A DNA stretch of 64,000 nucleotides from Solibacillus sp. FSL K6-1523 (GCF_038005225.1 NZ_JBBOSU010000001.1:236001-300000); one strand, 5' to 3'. Positions 17,923-27,492 are shown, numbered from the stretch's first letter. Program-made: numbers and translations. Notes: generated by a model from the sequence alone, not told the origin.

Positions 17923-19404
17923 TTGAGTACAATCGGTCAATTAGCAACTAAATCAGCGAAAGCTTACCCACAAAAAATTGCGGTGAAATATAATGATATC
18001 GAAATCACATATACACAGTTATTGGAACGTGCGCACGCATTGACGGCTTATTTTCATGCCACTGGTTTAAGGAAGGGCGACCGTATTGGTATTTTAATGT
18101 CGAATCGTTCAGAGCATATCGAGTTGGATGTGGCGATTTCGTTAGCAGGCATTATTAAAGTGCCACTCAATTATCGTCTACATCCTCGTGAACTTGAGTA
18201 TCAAATCAGGGACTCGGGCTTACGATTGTTGATTGGTGAGCAACCGATTTTTGACAAGGTGGACACAACTGCACCACTGCTTTTGGTAGGAGAGCAATAC
18301 GAAGCTATTATTGATAAATACCGAGGACAGTCACATATTACGGAAGTTGAAGAAGACGATTTAATGGCGATCATGTATACATCAGGCACGACTGGAAATC
18401 CAAAAGGGGTCATGCTATCACATCGCAATATGGTTTGTGGTGCAGTTTCACTAGCAACAGCTTGTGAAGTAGACTTTAGTGATACGATTGGTCATGTTGC
18501 ACCGCTTACACATGGTGCAAATTTTTTATCTCATGTGGCTTGGATTTACGGCTTAACTCAAGTTGTTTATGACAAGTTTGATCCAGAAACGTTTATTCAT
18601 TATTTAAAAAAGGATTGTGTCTCAGTTATTTTCCTTGTGCCGACGATGGTGAATTTAATGGTGCAACATGAGAAATTTGATGCCTCTTATTTAGAAACAA
18701 TTAAATCTATTAATATGGCAGGTTCACCGATTGCTGTTACGAAACTGCAGGAAGCGCTCGATAAAGTAGGAACAAAATTTGTTGAGACGTATGGACAAGT
18801 GGAATGCCCAATGTGTATTTCAATTATGCCCCGTAATGATTTGCCAAAGAAATTAGATTCTTGCGGGCGTATAGGTCCCTTTGTTGACGTGCAAATAGTC
18901 GATGATGAGGGGAATGTATTACCAGTTGGAGAAGTTGGAGAAATTACAGCAAAAGGTCCACTAGTTATGAAAGGCTATTGGAATAACGAAGCAGCGACAA
19001 AAGAGACGCTACAAGACGGTTGGTTATATACAGGCGATTTAGGTCATGTGGATGAGCAAGGCTTTTTATATATTGTAGACCGAAAAAAAGAGGTCATTAT
19101 TTCAGGTGGAGTTAATATTTACCCGCGAGAAGTTGAAGAAGTACTCAACAAGCACGAAGCTGTAAAAGAAACATGTGTTATCGGCATCCCCGACGAAAAA
19201 TGGGGAGAGTCAATTGTTGCGTATGTTGTGCCGAATGGACGTGGTGAAGTGACTGCGGAAGAACTTATACAATTATGCAAAGATCATTTAGCAAGCTTTA
19301 AAAAGCCGAAAGAAATCCATATTGTATCAGAGTTACCGAAAAGTTCATATGGGAAAATACTAAAACGTGAGCTTGTGAAGCAACATATGGGGGTAATACG
19401 ATGA
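17923..19404 (+). CDS. AMP-forming acyl-CoA synthetase / ligase
   Basis: A 493-residue ANL superfamily enzyme. The P-loop-like motif is YTSGTTGNPKGVMLSH (about 149-164), the aromatic-gate/adenine region VETYGQVECPM, the hinge region LYTGDLGHVDEQGFLYIVDRKKEVIISGG and the catalytic Lys region PKSSYGKILKREL near the C terminus. It activates a carboxylic acid to its CoA thioester, probably the acid imported by the TRAP system. The TTG start follows GGGAGGCGTAACAA and the stop overlaps the thiolase start by four bases. Confidence 0.9.
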   Translation: MSTIGQLATKSAKAYPQKIAVKYNDIEITYTQLLERAHALTAYFHATGLRKGDRIGILMSNRSEHIELDVAISLAGIIKVPLNYRLHPRELEYQIRDSGLRLLIGEQPIFDKVDTTAPLLLVGEQYEAIIDKYRGQSHITEVEEDDLMAIMYTSGTTGNPKGVMLSHRNMVCGAVSLATACEVDFSDTIGHVAPLTHGANFLSHVAWIYGLTQVVYDKFDPETFIHYLKKDCVSVIFLVPTMVNLMVQHEKFDASYLETIKSINMAGSPIAVTKLQEALDKVGTKFVETYGQVECPMCISIMPRNDLPKKLDSCGRIGPFVDVQIVDDEGNVLPVGEVGEITAKGPLVMKGYWNNEAATKETLQDGWLYTGDLGHVDEQGFLYIVDRKKEVIISGGVNIYPREVEEVLNKHEAVKETCVIGIPDEKWGESIVAYVVPNGRGEVTAEELIQLCKDHLASFKKPKEIHIVSELPKSSYGKILKRELVKQHMGVIR

Positions 19405-20534
19405 CTGTATATATCCAAAGCGTTGGGATGACGAAGTTTGGCAAGGCGGAAAATAGCACATTAAAAGATTTAATGCTACAGGCAGCGCATGAAGCTTTAC
19501 AAAAAGCGCCTGGCATGAAAATTGATGCCGTTTATGTAGGTAACTTTATGGGTGGAAGCTTGGCTAATCAAGAAATTTTAGGTGCAATTGTGGCCAATGA
19601 TTTAGGATTAGGCTATATTCCAACGGCAAAGTTAGAAGGAGCTTGTGCTTCAGGTGGCATTGCGCTGCGTCAAGGTGTACTTGGTATTTTAAGTGGAGAA
19701 TATGAAAATGTCCTTGTTGTAGGCGCAGAAAAAATGAAGCATGCATCGACAGCCGATGTGACGCAAGTGATTAACTCGGCAATGGACCGGGATACGAGTG
19801 AAAAACATGCAGGTCTTACATTCCCAGGATTTTTTGGCGTCCTTGCAAATCGTTATTTCTATGAAACAGGAGCGAGTAAGGAACATTTAGCGATGATTGC
19901 ATTGAAAAATCGCGAGAATGCTTTAAACAATCCACTTGCCCAGTTCCAAAAACCAACGACATTAGAAGAGATTTTACAGGCACGTCATATCACATCACCG
20001 CTTGGATTATTTGATTGCTCGCCTACGACTGATGGTGCAGCAGCTGTTGTGCTAACAAGCAAGCCGACAGATATTAAAGTACTCGCTTCTTCACAAGCTT
20101 CGGGACCAACAATGATGCAAGATGCAATTGATTTATTATCCATTCCAGCGATTCGTATATCAGGGGAGCAAGCATATGCAAAAGCAGGTGTTGGTCCTGA
20201 AGATATCGATGTTGTAGAAATTCATGATTGTTTTTCGATGACTGAAATGCTGGCGATTGAAGAACTGGGCTTTTATCCAAAGCGTGAAGGATGGCGAGCT
20301 ATAGCAGAGGGCAAGACGAAGGTAACAGGCGAAAAACCAGTCAATACGAGCGGAGGATTATTATCCCGTGGGCATCCAATTGGCGCAACCGGTATTGCAC
20401 AAATTGTTCAACTCGTGCATCAACTACGTGGAACCGCGCCAAATCAAATGGCGAAACAACCACGACTCGCATTGGCGCAAAATCTTGGTGGCACAGGAGC
20501 TTATTCTGTTGTACATATTTTAGAAAGGGTGTAG
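19401..20534 (+). CDS. Thiolase-family protein, SCP-x/lipid-transfer type
   Basis: 377 residues. The nucleophile region is present (EGACASGGIALRQG, Cys about residue 80) and so is the His motif SRGHPIGATG. The usual second Cys (CxGGGxG) near the C terminus is replaced: the sequence reads QNLGGTGAYSVVHI. This pattern is typical of thiolases that work with a DUF35 OB-fold partner, and exactly such a gene follows four bases later. It likely cleaves or condenses the CoA thioester formed by the upstream ligase; direction and substrate are unknown. Confidence 0.85.
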   Translation: MTVYIQSVGMTKFGKAENSTLKDLMLQAAHEALQKAPGMKIDAVYVGNFMGGSLANQEILGAIVANDLGLGYIPTAKLEGACASGGIALRQGVLGILSGEYENVLVVGAEKMKHASTADVTQVINSAMDRDTSEKHAGLTFPGFFGVLANRYFYETGASKEHLAMIALKNRENALNNPLAQFQKPTTLEEILQARHITSPLGLFDCSPTTDGAAAVVLTSKPTDIKVLASSQASGPTMMQDAIDLLSIPAIRISGEQAYAKAGVGPEDIDVVEIHDCFSMTEMLAIEELGFYPKREGWRAIAEGKTKVTGEKPVNTSGGLLSRGHPIGATGIAQIVQLVHQLRGTAPNQMAKQPRLALAQNLGGTGAYSVVHILERV

Positions 20535-20537
20535 CAG

Positions 20538-20840
20538 ATGAAAGTATATGAATGTTGCGATATCGAATCGGTCACAAAAAAGATATATTGCCGAGAGTGC
20601 GGGCAAGAAATTACGAATGAACGTGAAGTTCCGGATAAAGGAAATGTGTATAGCTATACAGTCATCCATGTACCACCAGCTGAATATGCACACTTAGCGC
20701 CGTATACAGTAGCACTTATTGAATTACACAACTCAAATGTAAAGCTAACAGTACGAATTGCAGGGGAAGTCGAGATTGGTGATGAAGTTGAATTAGATGA
20801 GTTTGTAGATGGAGCTTATGTTTATAAGAAAACCAGCTAA
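20538..20840 (+). CDS. DUF35-type Zn-ribbon/OB-fold protein, thiolase partner
   Basis: 100 residues. An N-terminal ribbon (IYCRECGQE) is followed by an OB-fold-like part (GNVYSYTVIHVPPAEYAHLAPYTVALIEL). These small proteins bind thiolase-like partners and channel CoA substrates. Only one CXXC is present; the second knuckle is missing (ITNEREVPDKG), so zinc binding may be lost or completed by Cys6/Cys7. It is the last gene of the operon and a terminator follows. Confidence 0.78.
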   Translation: MKVYECCDIESVTKKIYCRECGQEITNEREVPDKGNVYSYTVIHVPPAEYAHLAPYTVALIELHNSNVKLTVRIAGEVEIGDEVELDEFVDGAYVYKKTS

Positions 20841-20847
20841 TGGGTAA

Positions 20848-20880
20848 GGTGTTGTCTTCTATAGGCAGCACTTTTTTGCG
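20848..20880 (+). terminator. Terminator closing the TRAP/thiolase operon
   Basis: AAGGTGTTGTC and GGCAGCACTT pair imperfectly around TTCTATA and are followed by TTTTTTG. Confidence 0.65.
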
Positions 20881-20894
20881 AAAGAAGGGATTTC

Positions 20895-21803
20895 GTGAGC
20901 AATAAAAAGATATACAGCATCCTAATATTCGTCATGCTACTTTGGGGCATGAATGTATCTTGGATGAAGCTCATAATTACAAGCGGGGACCCACTGACAT
21001 TGCAGGGATTACGTGTATTTTTGGCGGCACTAACGGTGTTTCTTATCTTGAAGTTGATGAAGCAACCGTTAACTGTTCCGAATATGCCATGGAAATATAT
21101 TATACTTGCCTGTTTTTTTGGTGTCATCTGCCATCACGGTTTTTTTGCATATGGGATCGAACAGACAACAGCGATGAAAACCGCGATTATAAGTGGAATG
21201 AGTCCTTTATTTACAGCGTTTGTGGCAGTACTATTTAAAGATACTGTAATGACCCGCGCGAAAGGTCTTGGCTTTATGCTAGGCGGCATTGGTGTGCTTA
21301 TAGCGGTAGTACGTGATTTTTCAGATTTGATCAATTGGGCACTTGGGGATGTATTTATGATACTGTCCTTTTTCTTGCAAGCCTTTAGTTTTATCGCGAT
21401 ACGTCGTGCAACTCGCATCATGCAGCCGATGTTAGTGACGGCATGGATGTTGTTAATTGGCTCTTCAGTCCTTTTATTGGCTGCGTTAATAATCAGCCCA
21501 AGTAATTTTACAGTGTTGACAGGGCTATCACCAATTGTACTAACTTTATTTTTACTATCTGCCATTTTAGCCACAGGGGTAGGGCATACACTTTACAATC
21601 TTTGTATTAAACAAATTGGTGCAGCTGAATCTGCGATATTTGCAAACTTTAATACAGTATTCGCACTTATATTTTCAGCGTTATTACTTGGTGAAATTAT
21701 TACGATACAGCAATTTATCGGTAGCGTTTTCATCATAGTAGGTGTTATTGTAGGGACGGGTAATGTTGAACGATTATTAAAATGGCGTAGGGAAGTTGCT
21801 TGA
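20895..21803 (+). CDS. EamA/DMT-superfamily transporter
   Basis: 302 residues with ten predicted membrane helices in two EamA halves (about 7-137 and 150-293). Visible family features are LLWGMNVSWMKLIITSGDPLTLQGLR at the first loop and GVGHTLYNLCIKQIGAAESAIFANFNTVFALIFSALLLGE in the second half. A GTG start follows AAGAAGGGATTTC. These proteins usually export metabolites or amino acids. It lies just after the catabolic operon terminator, so it may be expressed separately. Confidence 0.85.
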   Translation: MSNKKIYSILIFVMLLWGMNVSWMKLIITSGDPLTLQGLRVFLAALTVFLILKLMKQPLTVPNMPWKYIILACFFGVICHHGFFAYGIEQTTAMKTAIISGMSPLFTAFVAVLFKDTVMTRAKGLGFMLGGIGVLIAVVRDFSDLINWALGDVFMILSFFLQAFSFIAIRRATRIMQPMLVTAWMLLIGSSVLLLAALIISPSNFTVLTGLSPIVLTLFLLSAILATGVGHTLYNLCIKQIGAAESAIFANFNTVFALIFSALLLGEIITIQQFIGSVFIIVGVIVGTGNVERLLKWRREVA

Positions 21804-21991
21804 GTTTGAGGGCAGGGACCTATAGTTGTTCGGTAATGTCTTCAGAACGTTAGATTGAAGTGTTCAATGACCAACTTGAGTGGATAAGAGTCCTTAGAAA
21901 CTGGATTATCATTTGTAAGTCCAATCATATGCACTGAGACTGAAGCAAAGTTCAAAGTATTTAAGAAAGAGTGCGTTATTCACTACTAGAT

Positions 21992-22028
21992 GCCCCCGTG
22001 CTAAAAATTCCAGCATGGGGGCTTTTTT
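21992..22028 (+). terminator. Strong terminator
   Basis: GCCCCCGTGCTA and AGCATGGGGGC form a GC-rich stem followed by TTTTTTG. It ends about 190 bases of sequence with no visible gene after the EamA gene. Confidence 0.8.
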
Positions 22029-22039
22029 GCGTTAGAAAA

Positions 22040-22345
22040 AGTTCTGTCATAAGAAAAGGCATCCCGTGATTGCTGGCAAATCATCGACACAAGCGCTCGA
22101 CGAACTGGCCAGCTGAAGATAAACGCTTCAACGGTTTATTATCACGCCATGCCGAATACCTAAGCTAAAGTATCCTTCATTAAATAAAATGTAATAGTGA
22201 CTCCTCTTAACCCACGATTTTATAAAAAATAGCATAAAGTATGTTTTAAAACGACTTAGGGGACTGTCTTATACGCCAATTCAGAAGTAAAATTACATGA
22301 AATTTAAAAGGTAGAAACGTTGTTAAATCAATGTTTCTACCTTTC
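22040..22345. other. Gene-free stretch with possible decayed coding remnants and a strong inverted repeat
   Basis: Between 22050 and 22172 two frames read protein-like (VIAGKSSTQALDELAS, then NWPAEDKRFNGLLSRHAEYL) but are broken by stops and lack a start; this may be a degraded gene, family not recognised. At about 22308-22343 AAAGGTAGAAAC and GTTTCTACCTTT form a perfect 12-bp inverted repeat with a T run after it, a terminator or an element end. Confidence 0.3.
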
Positions 22346-22470
22346 ACTTTTTATTCATTTTCAGCTAAAATCCTCCATCGAGACTTATATCTCAATTTAA
22401 ATGGATCAAGCTAATGACAGGTGATCGATAATATACTAAAATTTGTTAAATTATAAATCATTTGTTTAAT

Positions 22471-22626
22471 ATTATCAAATATTTAGTGGATTGAAGAAAA
22501 GTTAGATTGATACCTAATTAATTTTTATATTGAGAAAATTCACAAAATTTATTGACTTTACAATATTATCAAATATATAATAAAACAAAATTAAGAAATG
22601 AAAATCAATTATCACTATTTGATAAT
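22471..22626. promoter_or_regulatory. Promoter and repeated ATTATCAAAT sites ahead of the IclR-family gene
   Basis: TTGACT (22552-22557) and TATAAT (22576-22581) are spaced 18 bases, a good sigma-A promoter. The 10-mer ATTATCAAAT occurs at 22471-22480 and at 22565-22574 (between -35 and -10) and in reverse (ATTTGATAAT) at 22617-22626. Sites of this kind around a regulator gene suggest autoregulation, probably by the IclR protein encoded next. Confidence 0.55.
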
Positions 22627-22646
22627 GGATTGGGGATGAAAGAAGC

Positions 22647-23378
22647 ATGAGTGTTGAAAAAACCCTTGATATTTTAGATTTATTTGATTTTAAAACTCGA
22701 GAATTAACTGTACAAGAAATGGCAAATAAATTAGAACAGCCACAGAGTTCAGTGTACCGTCATTTAAAAGTTTTAAAAGATAGATCTTTAATAACTGAAA
22801 CTAACAAGGGAACTTATCGATTAGGATATCGATTTTTGGAAATGGCGAAAATAGTTAAATCTGATATTAATCTTTCTTCAGTGGCCTTTCCTATTATGCA
22901 AGAGCTTTGTAAGCAATTAAATGAAACAGTTATTTTAACAATCGTTTCAAATTTGAATGTTATTTGTTTAGAGGTTGTTACACCGGATCAACCCATTAAA
23001 GTGTCATCAACGCAGGGGAAAATATTACCCCTTCATGCAGGTGCTTCATCAAGAATTTTATTGGCACATCTAGATGACAATATAATTTTTGAACTTGAAA
23101 AGAAAGATATGTTGGAAAAATACTCTGACTATACTTTTACAGATGTTGAAAAATTATTTGCTTTAAAGAAAGAGGTTTTAGAAAAAGGGTATGCTGTTTC
23201 AGATTCTGAGGTAGATATTGGTGTATATGCATACGGTGTTGCGATAAAAGATATAGATAAAAAGCTAGTAGCAGGTTTAAGTATTGCGGGTCCTAAAGAA
23301 CGTTTAATTGCTGTTGATGAAAGCTATATCGTTGAAACGTTATTTGAATCAAGAGATAAAATCCAAGAATTTTTATAG
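22647..23378 (+). CDS. IclR-family transcriptional regulator
   Basis: 243 residues. The N-terminal winged helix (about 1-65) reads EKTLDILDLFDFKTRELTVQEMANKLEQPQSSVYRHLKVL, and the C-terminal effector domain contains LPLHAGASSRILLAHL and the SVSDSEVD-like KGYAVSDSEVDIGVYAYG of IclR/AllR/KdgR proteins. It is read in the same direction as, and 11 bases before, the hydantoinase-like gene, so it is the likely local regulator, with the ureide substrate or a breakdown product as effector (compare AllR and glyoxylate). Three ATTATCAAAT sites lie upstream. Confidence 0.9.
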   Translation: MSVEKTLDILDLFDFKTRELTVQEMANKLEQPQSSVYRHLKVLKDRSLITETNKGTYRLGYRFLEMAKIVKSDINLSSVAFPIMQELCKQLNETVILTIVSNLNVICLEVVTPDQPIKVSSTQGKILPLHAGASSRILLAHLDDNIIFELEKKDMLEKYSDYTFTDVEKLFALKKEVLEKGYAVSDSEVDIGVYAYGVAIKDIDKKLVAGLSIAGPKERLIAVDESYIVETLFESRDKIQEFL

Positions 23379-23389
23379 GGGGAAGAATA

Positions 23390-24769
23390 ATGATTAATTT
23401 TGATGTTGTTATTAAAGGAAAAATAGTTTTACCGAATGAAGTAATTGATGGGGAAATTGGTGTTTTAAATGGCAAAATTGAGGCCATTGAAAGATCTCAA
23501 GGAAGTTTAATAGGAAATCAAATTATTGATGCAATTGGTCAAATTATTTTACCTGGAGTTATTGATGGACATGTACATGCATTTAGTAATCCTGAAGAAG
23601 GTTTAATAGCTACAACTTCAGCCGCAGCAGCAGGCGGAGTTACAACAATTATTGATATGCCTTACGACTTACCCAATCCAGTTAATAACATAGCAGCATT
23701 TTCAAAGAAAGTAGATTTAGTAGAGAAAGAGGTTATTGTTGATACTTGTCTATGGGGAACGATTGCTAAAGAAAATGGAGCAGAAGCAATAGATGATTTA
23801 GCAAAAGCAGGTGCATGTGCATTTAAAATGTCTACTTTTGAAACGGATAGTTACCGTTTCCCTAGAATTTCTGATGTAGATATTCTAAAAGCTATGAACA
23901 AGTTGAAAGAATACGATCTTGTAGCAGCTTTTCATGCAGAAAATGATGAGATGATTGTAGATTTAATAGACGAATTACAAGAAGAAGGAAAAGTTTATCC
24001 GAAAGCACATATGGAATCAAGACCACCAGTTACCGAAACAACAGCAGTTTTAAAATTAATGGAGCTAAGTTATTGGGCAGACGCTAAATTACACATTGTA
24101 CATGTAAGTCATCCTCGTACAATATCTTTAATTCAACAATTTAAAAAACAGGGTGTCAAAGTAACTGCGGAAACGTGTTATCCATACTTATTATTATCTG
24201 TTAATGATTTAGAAAAATTCGGTCCAAAAGCTAAAAATAATCCTCCATTACGATATGAAGAAGATGTTCAAGGCTTATGGAAACAATTAATGGATGAGGA
24301 AATTGATTTTATTACAACAGACCATGCTCCATGGAAAGCTGAACAAAAAGAACGTGGAGTAGATAATATTTTCTTAGCAGCATCAGGCATGCCTGGATTA
24401 GATATTATGGTTCCACTGATGTATGAGGCTGCAGTTAAAGAAAATGGTATGGCAGTAGAACAATTTGCAAAAATAATGTCACAAAATGTTGCAGACATTT
24501 ACGGTATTCCGAATAAAGGACGAATTGAAGTTGGATATGATGCAGACTTTACAATTATTGATCCTTCGAAACCATATATAATTGAAGAAAAAAACCTTCA
24601 TTCTAATTCAAAATTAACACCATTTGATGGAGTTAAAGTAGATTGTTCGATTGCAAAAACAATTGTTCGAGGTGTGATGGTATTTGATGGTGCAGATATT
24701 AAGGTGGGACCAGGCTTTGGTAAGTTTGTCCCTGGCAAAGCCTACAAAGAAAGTAGCTTAATAGTTTAA
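23390..24769 (+). CDS. Cyclic amidohydrolase (allantoinase/dihydropyrimidinase/hydantoinase family)
   Basis: A 459-residue TIM-barrel metalloenzyme. The metal-binding HVH is in GVIDGHVHAFSNPEEG, the probable carboxylated Lys in GACAFKMSTF, later metal His in AFHAENDEM and HIVHVSHPRT, and the catalytic Asp in ITTDHAPW. It opens a cyclic amide ring (allantoin, hydantoin or dihydropyrimidine) to a carbamoyl acid. The carbamoyl hydrolase genes that follow support this. ATG follows TAGGGGGAAGAATA. Most like allantoinase by overall pattern, but the cluster lacks obvious allantoin-specific genes, so the substrate is left open. Confidence 0.87.
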   Translation: MINFDVVIKGKIVLPNEVIDGEIGVLNGKIEAIERSQGSLIGNQIIDAIGQIILPGVIDGHVHAFSNPEEGLIATTSAAAAGGVTTIIDMPYDLPNPVNNIAAFSKKVDLVEKEVIVDTCLWGTIAKENGAEAIDDLAKAGACAFKMSTFETDSYRFPRISDVDILKAMNKLKEYDLVAAFHAENDEMIVDLIDELQEEGKVYPKAHMESRPPVTETTAVLKLMELSYWADAKLHIVHVSHPRTISLIQQFKKQGVKVTAETCYPYLLLSVNDLEKFGPKAKNNPPLRYEEDVQGLWKQLMDEEIDFITTDHAPWKAEQKERGVDNIFLAASGMPGLDIMVPLMYEAAVKENGMAVEQFAKIMSQNVADIYGIPNKGRIEVGYDADFTIIDPSKPYIIEEKNLHSNSKLTPFDGVKVDCSIAKTIVRGVMVFDGADIKVGPGFGKFVPGKAYKESSLIV

Positions 24770-24788
24770 GAAACTTAGGGGGTGGATT

Positions 24789-25997
24789 ATGAATAACGTC
24801 TCATCACATGGTATTTGTATAGAACGAATTCAAGCAGATTTAGAAGAAATGGCCCAATTATTTAATTCAGATTCAATCGGATATAATCGTATAGCCTTTT
24901 CAAAAGAAGAAGATGGAGCACTCGAATGGCTTCGTAAAAAGCTTGAAGATTTAAATGTTACAGTTAAACAGGATGCTGTAGGAAATATTTTTGGAAGAAT
25001 TGGATCAATAAATGAACCATCGATTGCTATTGGTTCACACCTAGACACAGTTATTCATGGTGGTTTGTTTGATGGGGCATTAGGGGTTGTTACAGGCATC
25101 GAAATATTAAGAGTAATCCAAGAGAAAAATATTCAGCTAGAGTCTCCTGTAGAACTTATTGCTTTTCGAGCGGAAGAGGCCAACCCTCTTGGCGGTACAT
25201 TTGGAAGTCGGGCATTAGTTGGGCAACTAAATATCACTCCTGAAGTAGAAGATAAACTTAGTCTTGTAGGGTTAACAAAAGAAGATTGTTTGTCCTCTTT
25301 ACAAAATAGACATTTATATAAACAGTTCATAGAGTTGCATATTGAACAAGGTGCGGTGTTAGAAGAAAATCAACAAAAGATTGGAATCGCAACTGGTATC
25401 GCTGGGATTTTGAGAATTGAATCAATTTTTAAAGGGGAAGCTAGGCATGCAGGTACAACACCTATGAATCAAAGGAAAGATGCTCTTATAGATGCTGCAA
25501 AGTTTATCTTATTTGCTGAAAAAACAGTGGCAGACTTTGATTCACAAATGGTTGTAACGATAGGCGAATTAGAACTACAACCCAACTTAGCGAGTGTAGT
25601 TCCCGATTTTGTAAAATTAACAATTGAAATTCGTGCTATGGATTGGGAAAAAATGAAAGCGTTCCAAAAGGCATTACAACTGTTTGCTAGTAATAGTAAA
25701 TTTAATGTTTCATTTAAGGAAACAGTTGAAAAACACCCAAATTATTTGAATGCACAAATCCAAGAACAAATTGAAAAAATATGTATTGAAAATCAAATAC
25801 CATATAGACACATGATGAGTGGAGCAAACCATGATTGTAAGTCTATGGCAACTATTGTTCCAGCAGCGTTATTATTTATTCCAAGTAAAGATGGCATTAG
25901 TCATCATCCAGATGAATTCTCTAGTTGGGAAGACGTTGAAATTGGAGCCCAAGTGTTTTTAGAAACTGTTCTACAATTAACAAGGGGGGGAATTTAA
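24789..25997 (+). CDS. M20-family N-carbamoyl-amino-acid hydrolase / allantoate amidohydrolase, first paralogue
   Basis: 402 residues of the hydantoinase/carbamoylase family. Metal ligands are in GSHLDTVIHGGLFDGALG and RAEEANPLGGTFGSR; the dimerisation domain carries GEARHAGTTPMNQRKD, and the C-terminal His region reads MMSGANHDC. It hydrolyses the N-carbamoyl product of the ring-opening enzyme to release an amino acid (or ureidoglycine), CO2 and ammonia. A second, divergent copy is encoded at 28337-29494. ATG follows TAGGGGGTGGATT. Confidence 0.87.
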   Translation: MNNVSSHGICIERIQADLEEMAQLFNSDSIGYNRIAFSKEEDGALEWLRKKLEDLNVTVKQDAVGNIFGRIGSINEPSIAIGSHLDTVIHGGLFDGALGVVTGIEILRVIQEKNIQLESPVELIAFRAEEANPLGGTFGSRALVGQLNITPEVEDKLSLVGLTKEDCLSSLQNRHLYKQFIELHIEQGAVLEENQQKIGIATGIAGILRIESIFKGEARHAGTTPMNQRKDALIDAAKFILFAEKTVADFDSQMVVTIGELELQPNLASVVPDFVKLTIEIRAMDWEKMKAFQKALQLFASNSKFNVSFKETVEKHPNYLNAQIQEQIEKICIENQIPYRHMMSGANHDCKSMATIVPAALLFIPSKDGISHHPDEFSSWEDVEIGAQVFLETVLQLTRGGI

Positions 25998-25998
25998 T

Positions 25999-26820
25999 AT
26001 GAAGAAATTAATAGGGGTATTACTTTTTGGTGTTTTATTATTATTAGCTGCTTGTGGTAACAATGTTGATAAGAGTGCAAAAGCAGAGGGTTCTAAAGAA
26101 AAGGAACCAACAAGCGCGTTAGAGTCCGTTAAAGAAAAAGGAAAGATCGTTATTGGTACGACTGGGAACTATCGTCCTTTTTCTTATATGGATTCTTCAA
26201 ATAAACTAATTGGTTATGATATTGAATGGGGTAATATTATCGCAGAAGAATTAGGGGTTAAAGCTGAGTTTACTACAGGTCAATTTGCTGGTCTTATCCC
26301 TGGCTTAGTTGCAAATAAATTCGATATTTTATTATCTGGAGTAAACGTAACAGAAGAACGATTAAAATCTATTGTTTTCACAGAGCATTATGCAGTAGAT
26401 GGAGCGGTAGCTGTTGTTCAAAAAGATAATAAAGATATTGGTGGTATTGAGGACCTTGGAGGACGTATTGTTGGTGTTAATGCAGGTTCTGCTTTTGAAG
26501 AGGTTGTAAAAAACATTGGCACATATAAAGAAGTGAAAACATATCCGGGTGCAGCAGAAAGTTTTATGGATTTAACAGCAGGACGAGTAGATTTGATAGC
26601 TATAGGTTTACCGGCAGCGGCAGAGTATATTAATAACTCTGTTAACGGCAATCAACTTAAAATTGTTGGAGATACTTTTGACAAAAAAGATATTGCAGTT
26701 GCAGCAAAACCGGGAAATGAGGATTTAATAGAAGCTATTAATGAGATTATTAAAAAGAAAAAAGAAGACGGTACTTATGATAAATTAGCTATGAAATACT
26801 TCGGGATGACGTTTGATTAA
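25999..26820 (+). CDS. Amino-acid-type ABC transporter binding lipoprotein
   Basis: A 273-residue type-II binding protein. The lipobox is LLAACG (Cys about residue 19), followed by IVIGTTGNYRPFSYMDSSN and GYDIEWGNIIAEELGVK, typical of polar amino-acid binding proteins. Its gene starts one base after the previous stop, with an AAGGGGGGGAATTTAAT ribosome site inside the carbamoylase end. It probably brings in the ureide or carbamoyl compound for this operon (context inference). Confidence 0.88.
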   Translation: MKKLIGVLLFGVLLLLAACGNNVDKSAKAEGSKEKEPTSALESVKEKGKIVIGTTGNYRPFSYMDSSNKLIGYDIEWGNIIAEELGVKAEFTTGQFAGLIPGLVANKFDILLSGVNVTEERLKSIVFTEHYAVDGAVAVVQKDNKDIGGIEDLGGRIVGVNAGSAFEEVVKNIGTYKEVKTYPGAAESFMDLTAGRVDLIAIGLPAAAEYINNSVNGNQLKIVGDTFDKKDIAVAAKPGNEDLIEAINEIIKKKKEDGTYDKLAMKYFGMTFD

Positions 26821-26835
26821 GGAAGGGGAATATAT

Positions 26836-27492
26836 ATGAATTTAGAGGTTATTTCTAATGCTCTCCCTTTCTTAATTGAAGGGGCCTGGGTAACTTTAAA
26901 AGTGTCAATTCTTGCTATTGTAATTGGTACAATACTGGGATTTATACTTTGTCTGTTTAAACTGTCACATAATCCAATTTTAAAAGCCCTTTCTTCAATC
27001 TATATTTGGCTATTTCGAGGTTTACCATTATTAATCATTTTATTTTTAGCGTATTATGCAACACCATTTAATATAACTTTAACGGCTTTTGCAGCAGCAT
27101 TATTTGCAATGTCATTAAATGCAGCAGCATATAAAGCAGAAATTATTCGATCTGGTATGATGGCTATTCCTAAAGGACAAATTGAGGCAGCAGAAGCTAT
27201 TGGTATGACACCTATTCAAATTATGTTTCGTATTAAAATACCATTGATGATTCGTTTTATTATACCGCCATACATTAACAATGCTGTAGTTCTTTTAAAA
27301 GAATCTGCACAAATTTCTGTTATTACTGTGCCAGATTTGATGTTAAATGCACAAATGCAATATAGTAGTACGTATCTTCCATATGAGACATTAGGTATAG
27401 CAGCTATATTATATCTCATTATGACTAGCGCACTAATGTTACTACAATCGTACACAGAGAAAAAACTGAATGTTTCGAATAATAATTTATAA
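26836..27492 (+). CDS. Polar amino-acid-type ABC permease
   Basis: 218 residues with about five membrane helices and the EAA loop [20 protein letters not shown] (here on an A-M-x-G family pattern), of the HisMQ/GlnP group. A single permease gene implies a homodimeric channel. It is the membrane partner of the flanking binding protein and ATPase. Confidence 0.9.
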   Translation: MNLEVISNALPFLIEGAWVTLKVSILAIVIGTILGFILCLFKLSHNPILKALSSIYIWLFRGLPLLIILFLAYYATPFNITLTAFAAALFAMSLNAAAYKAEIIRSGMMAIPKGQIEAAEAIGMTPIQIMFRIKIPLMIRFIIPPYINNAVVLLKESAQISVITVPDLMLNAQMQYSSTYLPYETLGIAAILYLIMTSALMLLQSYTEKKLNVSNNNL

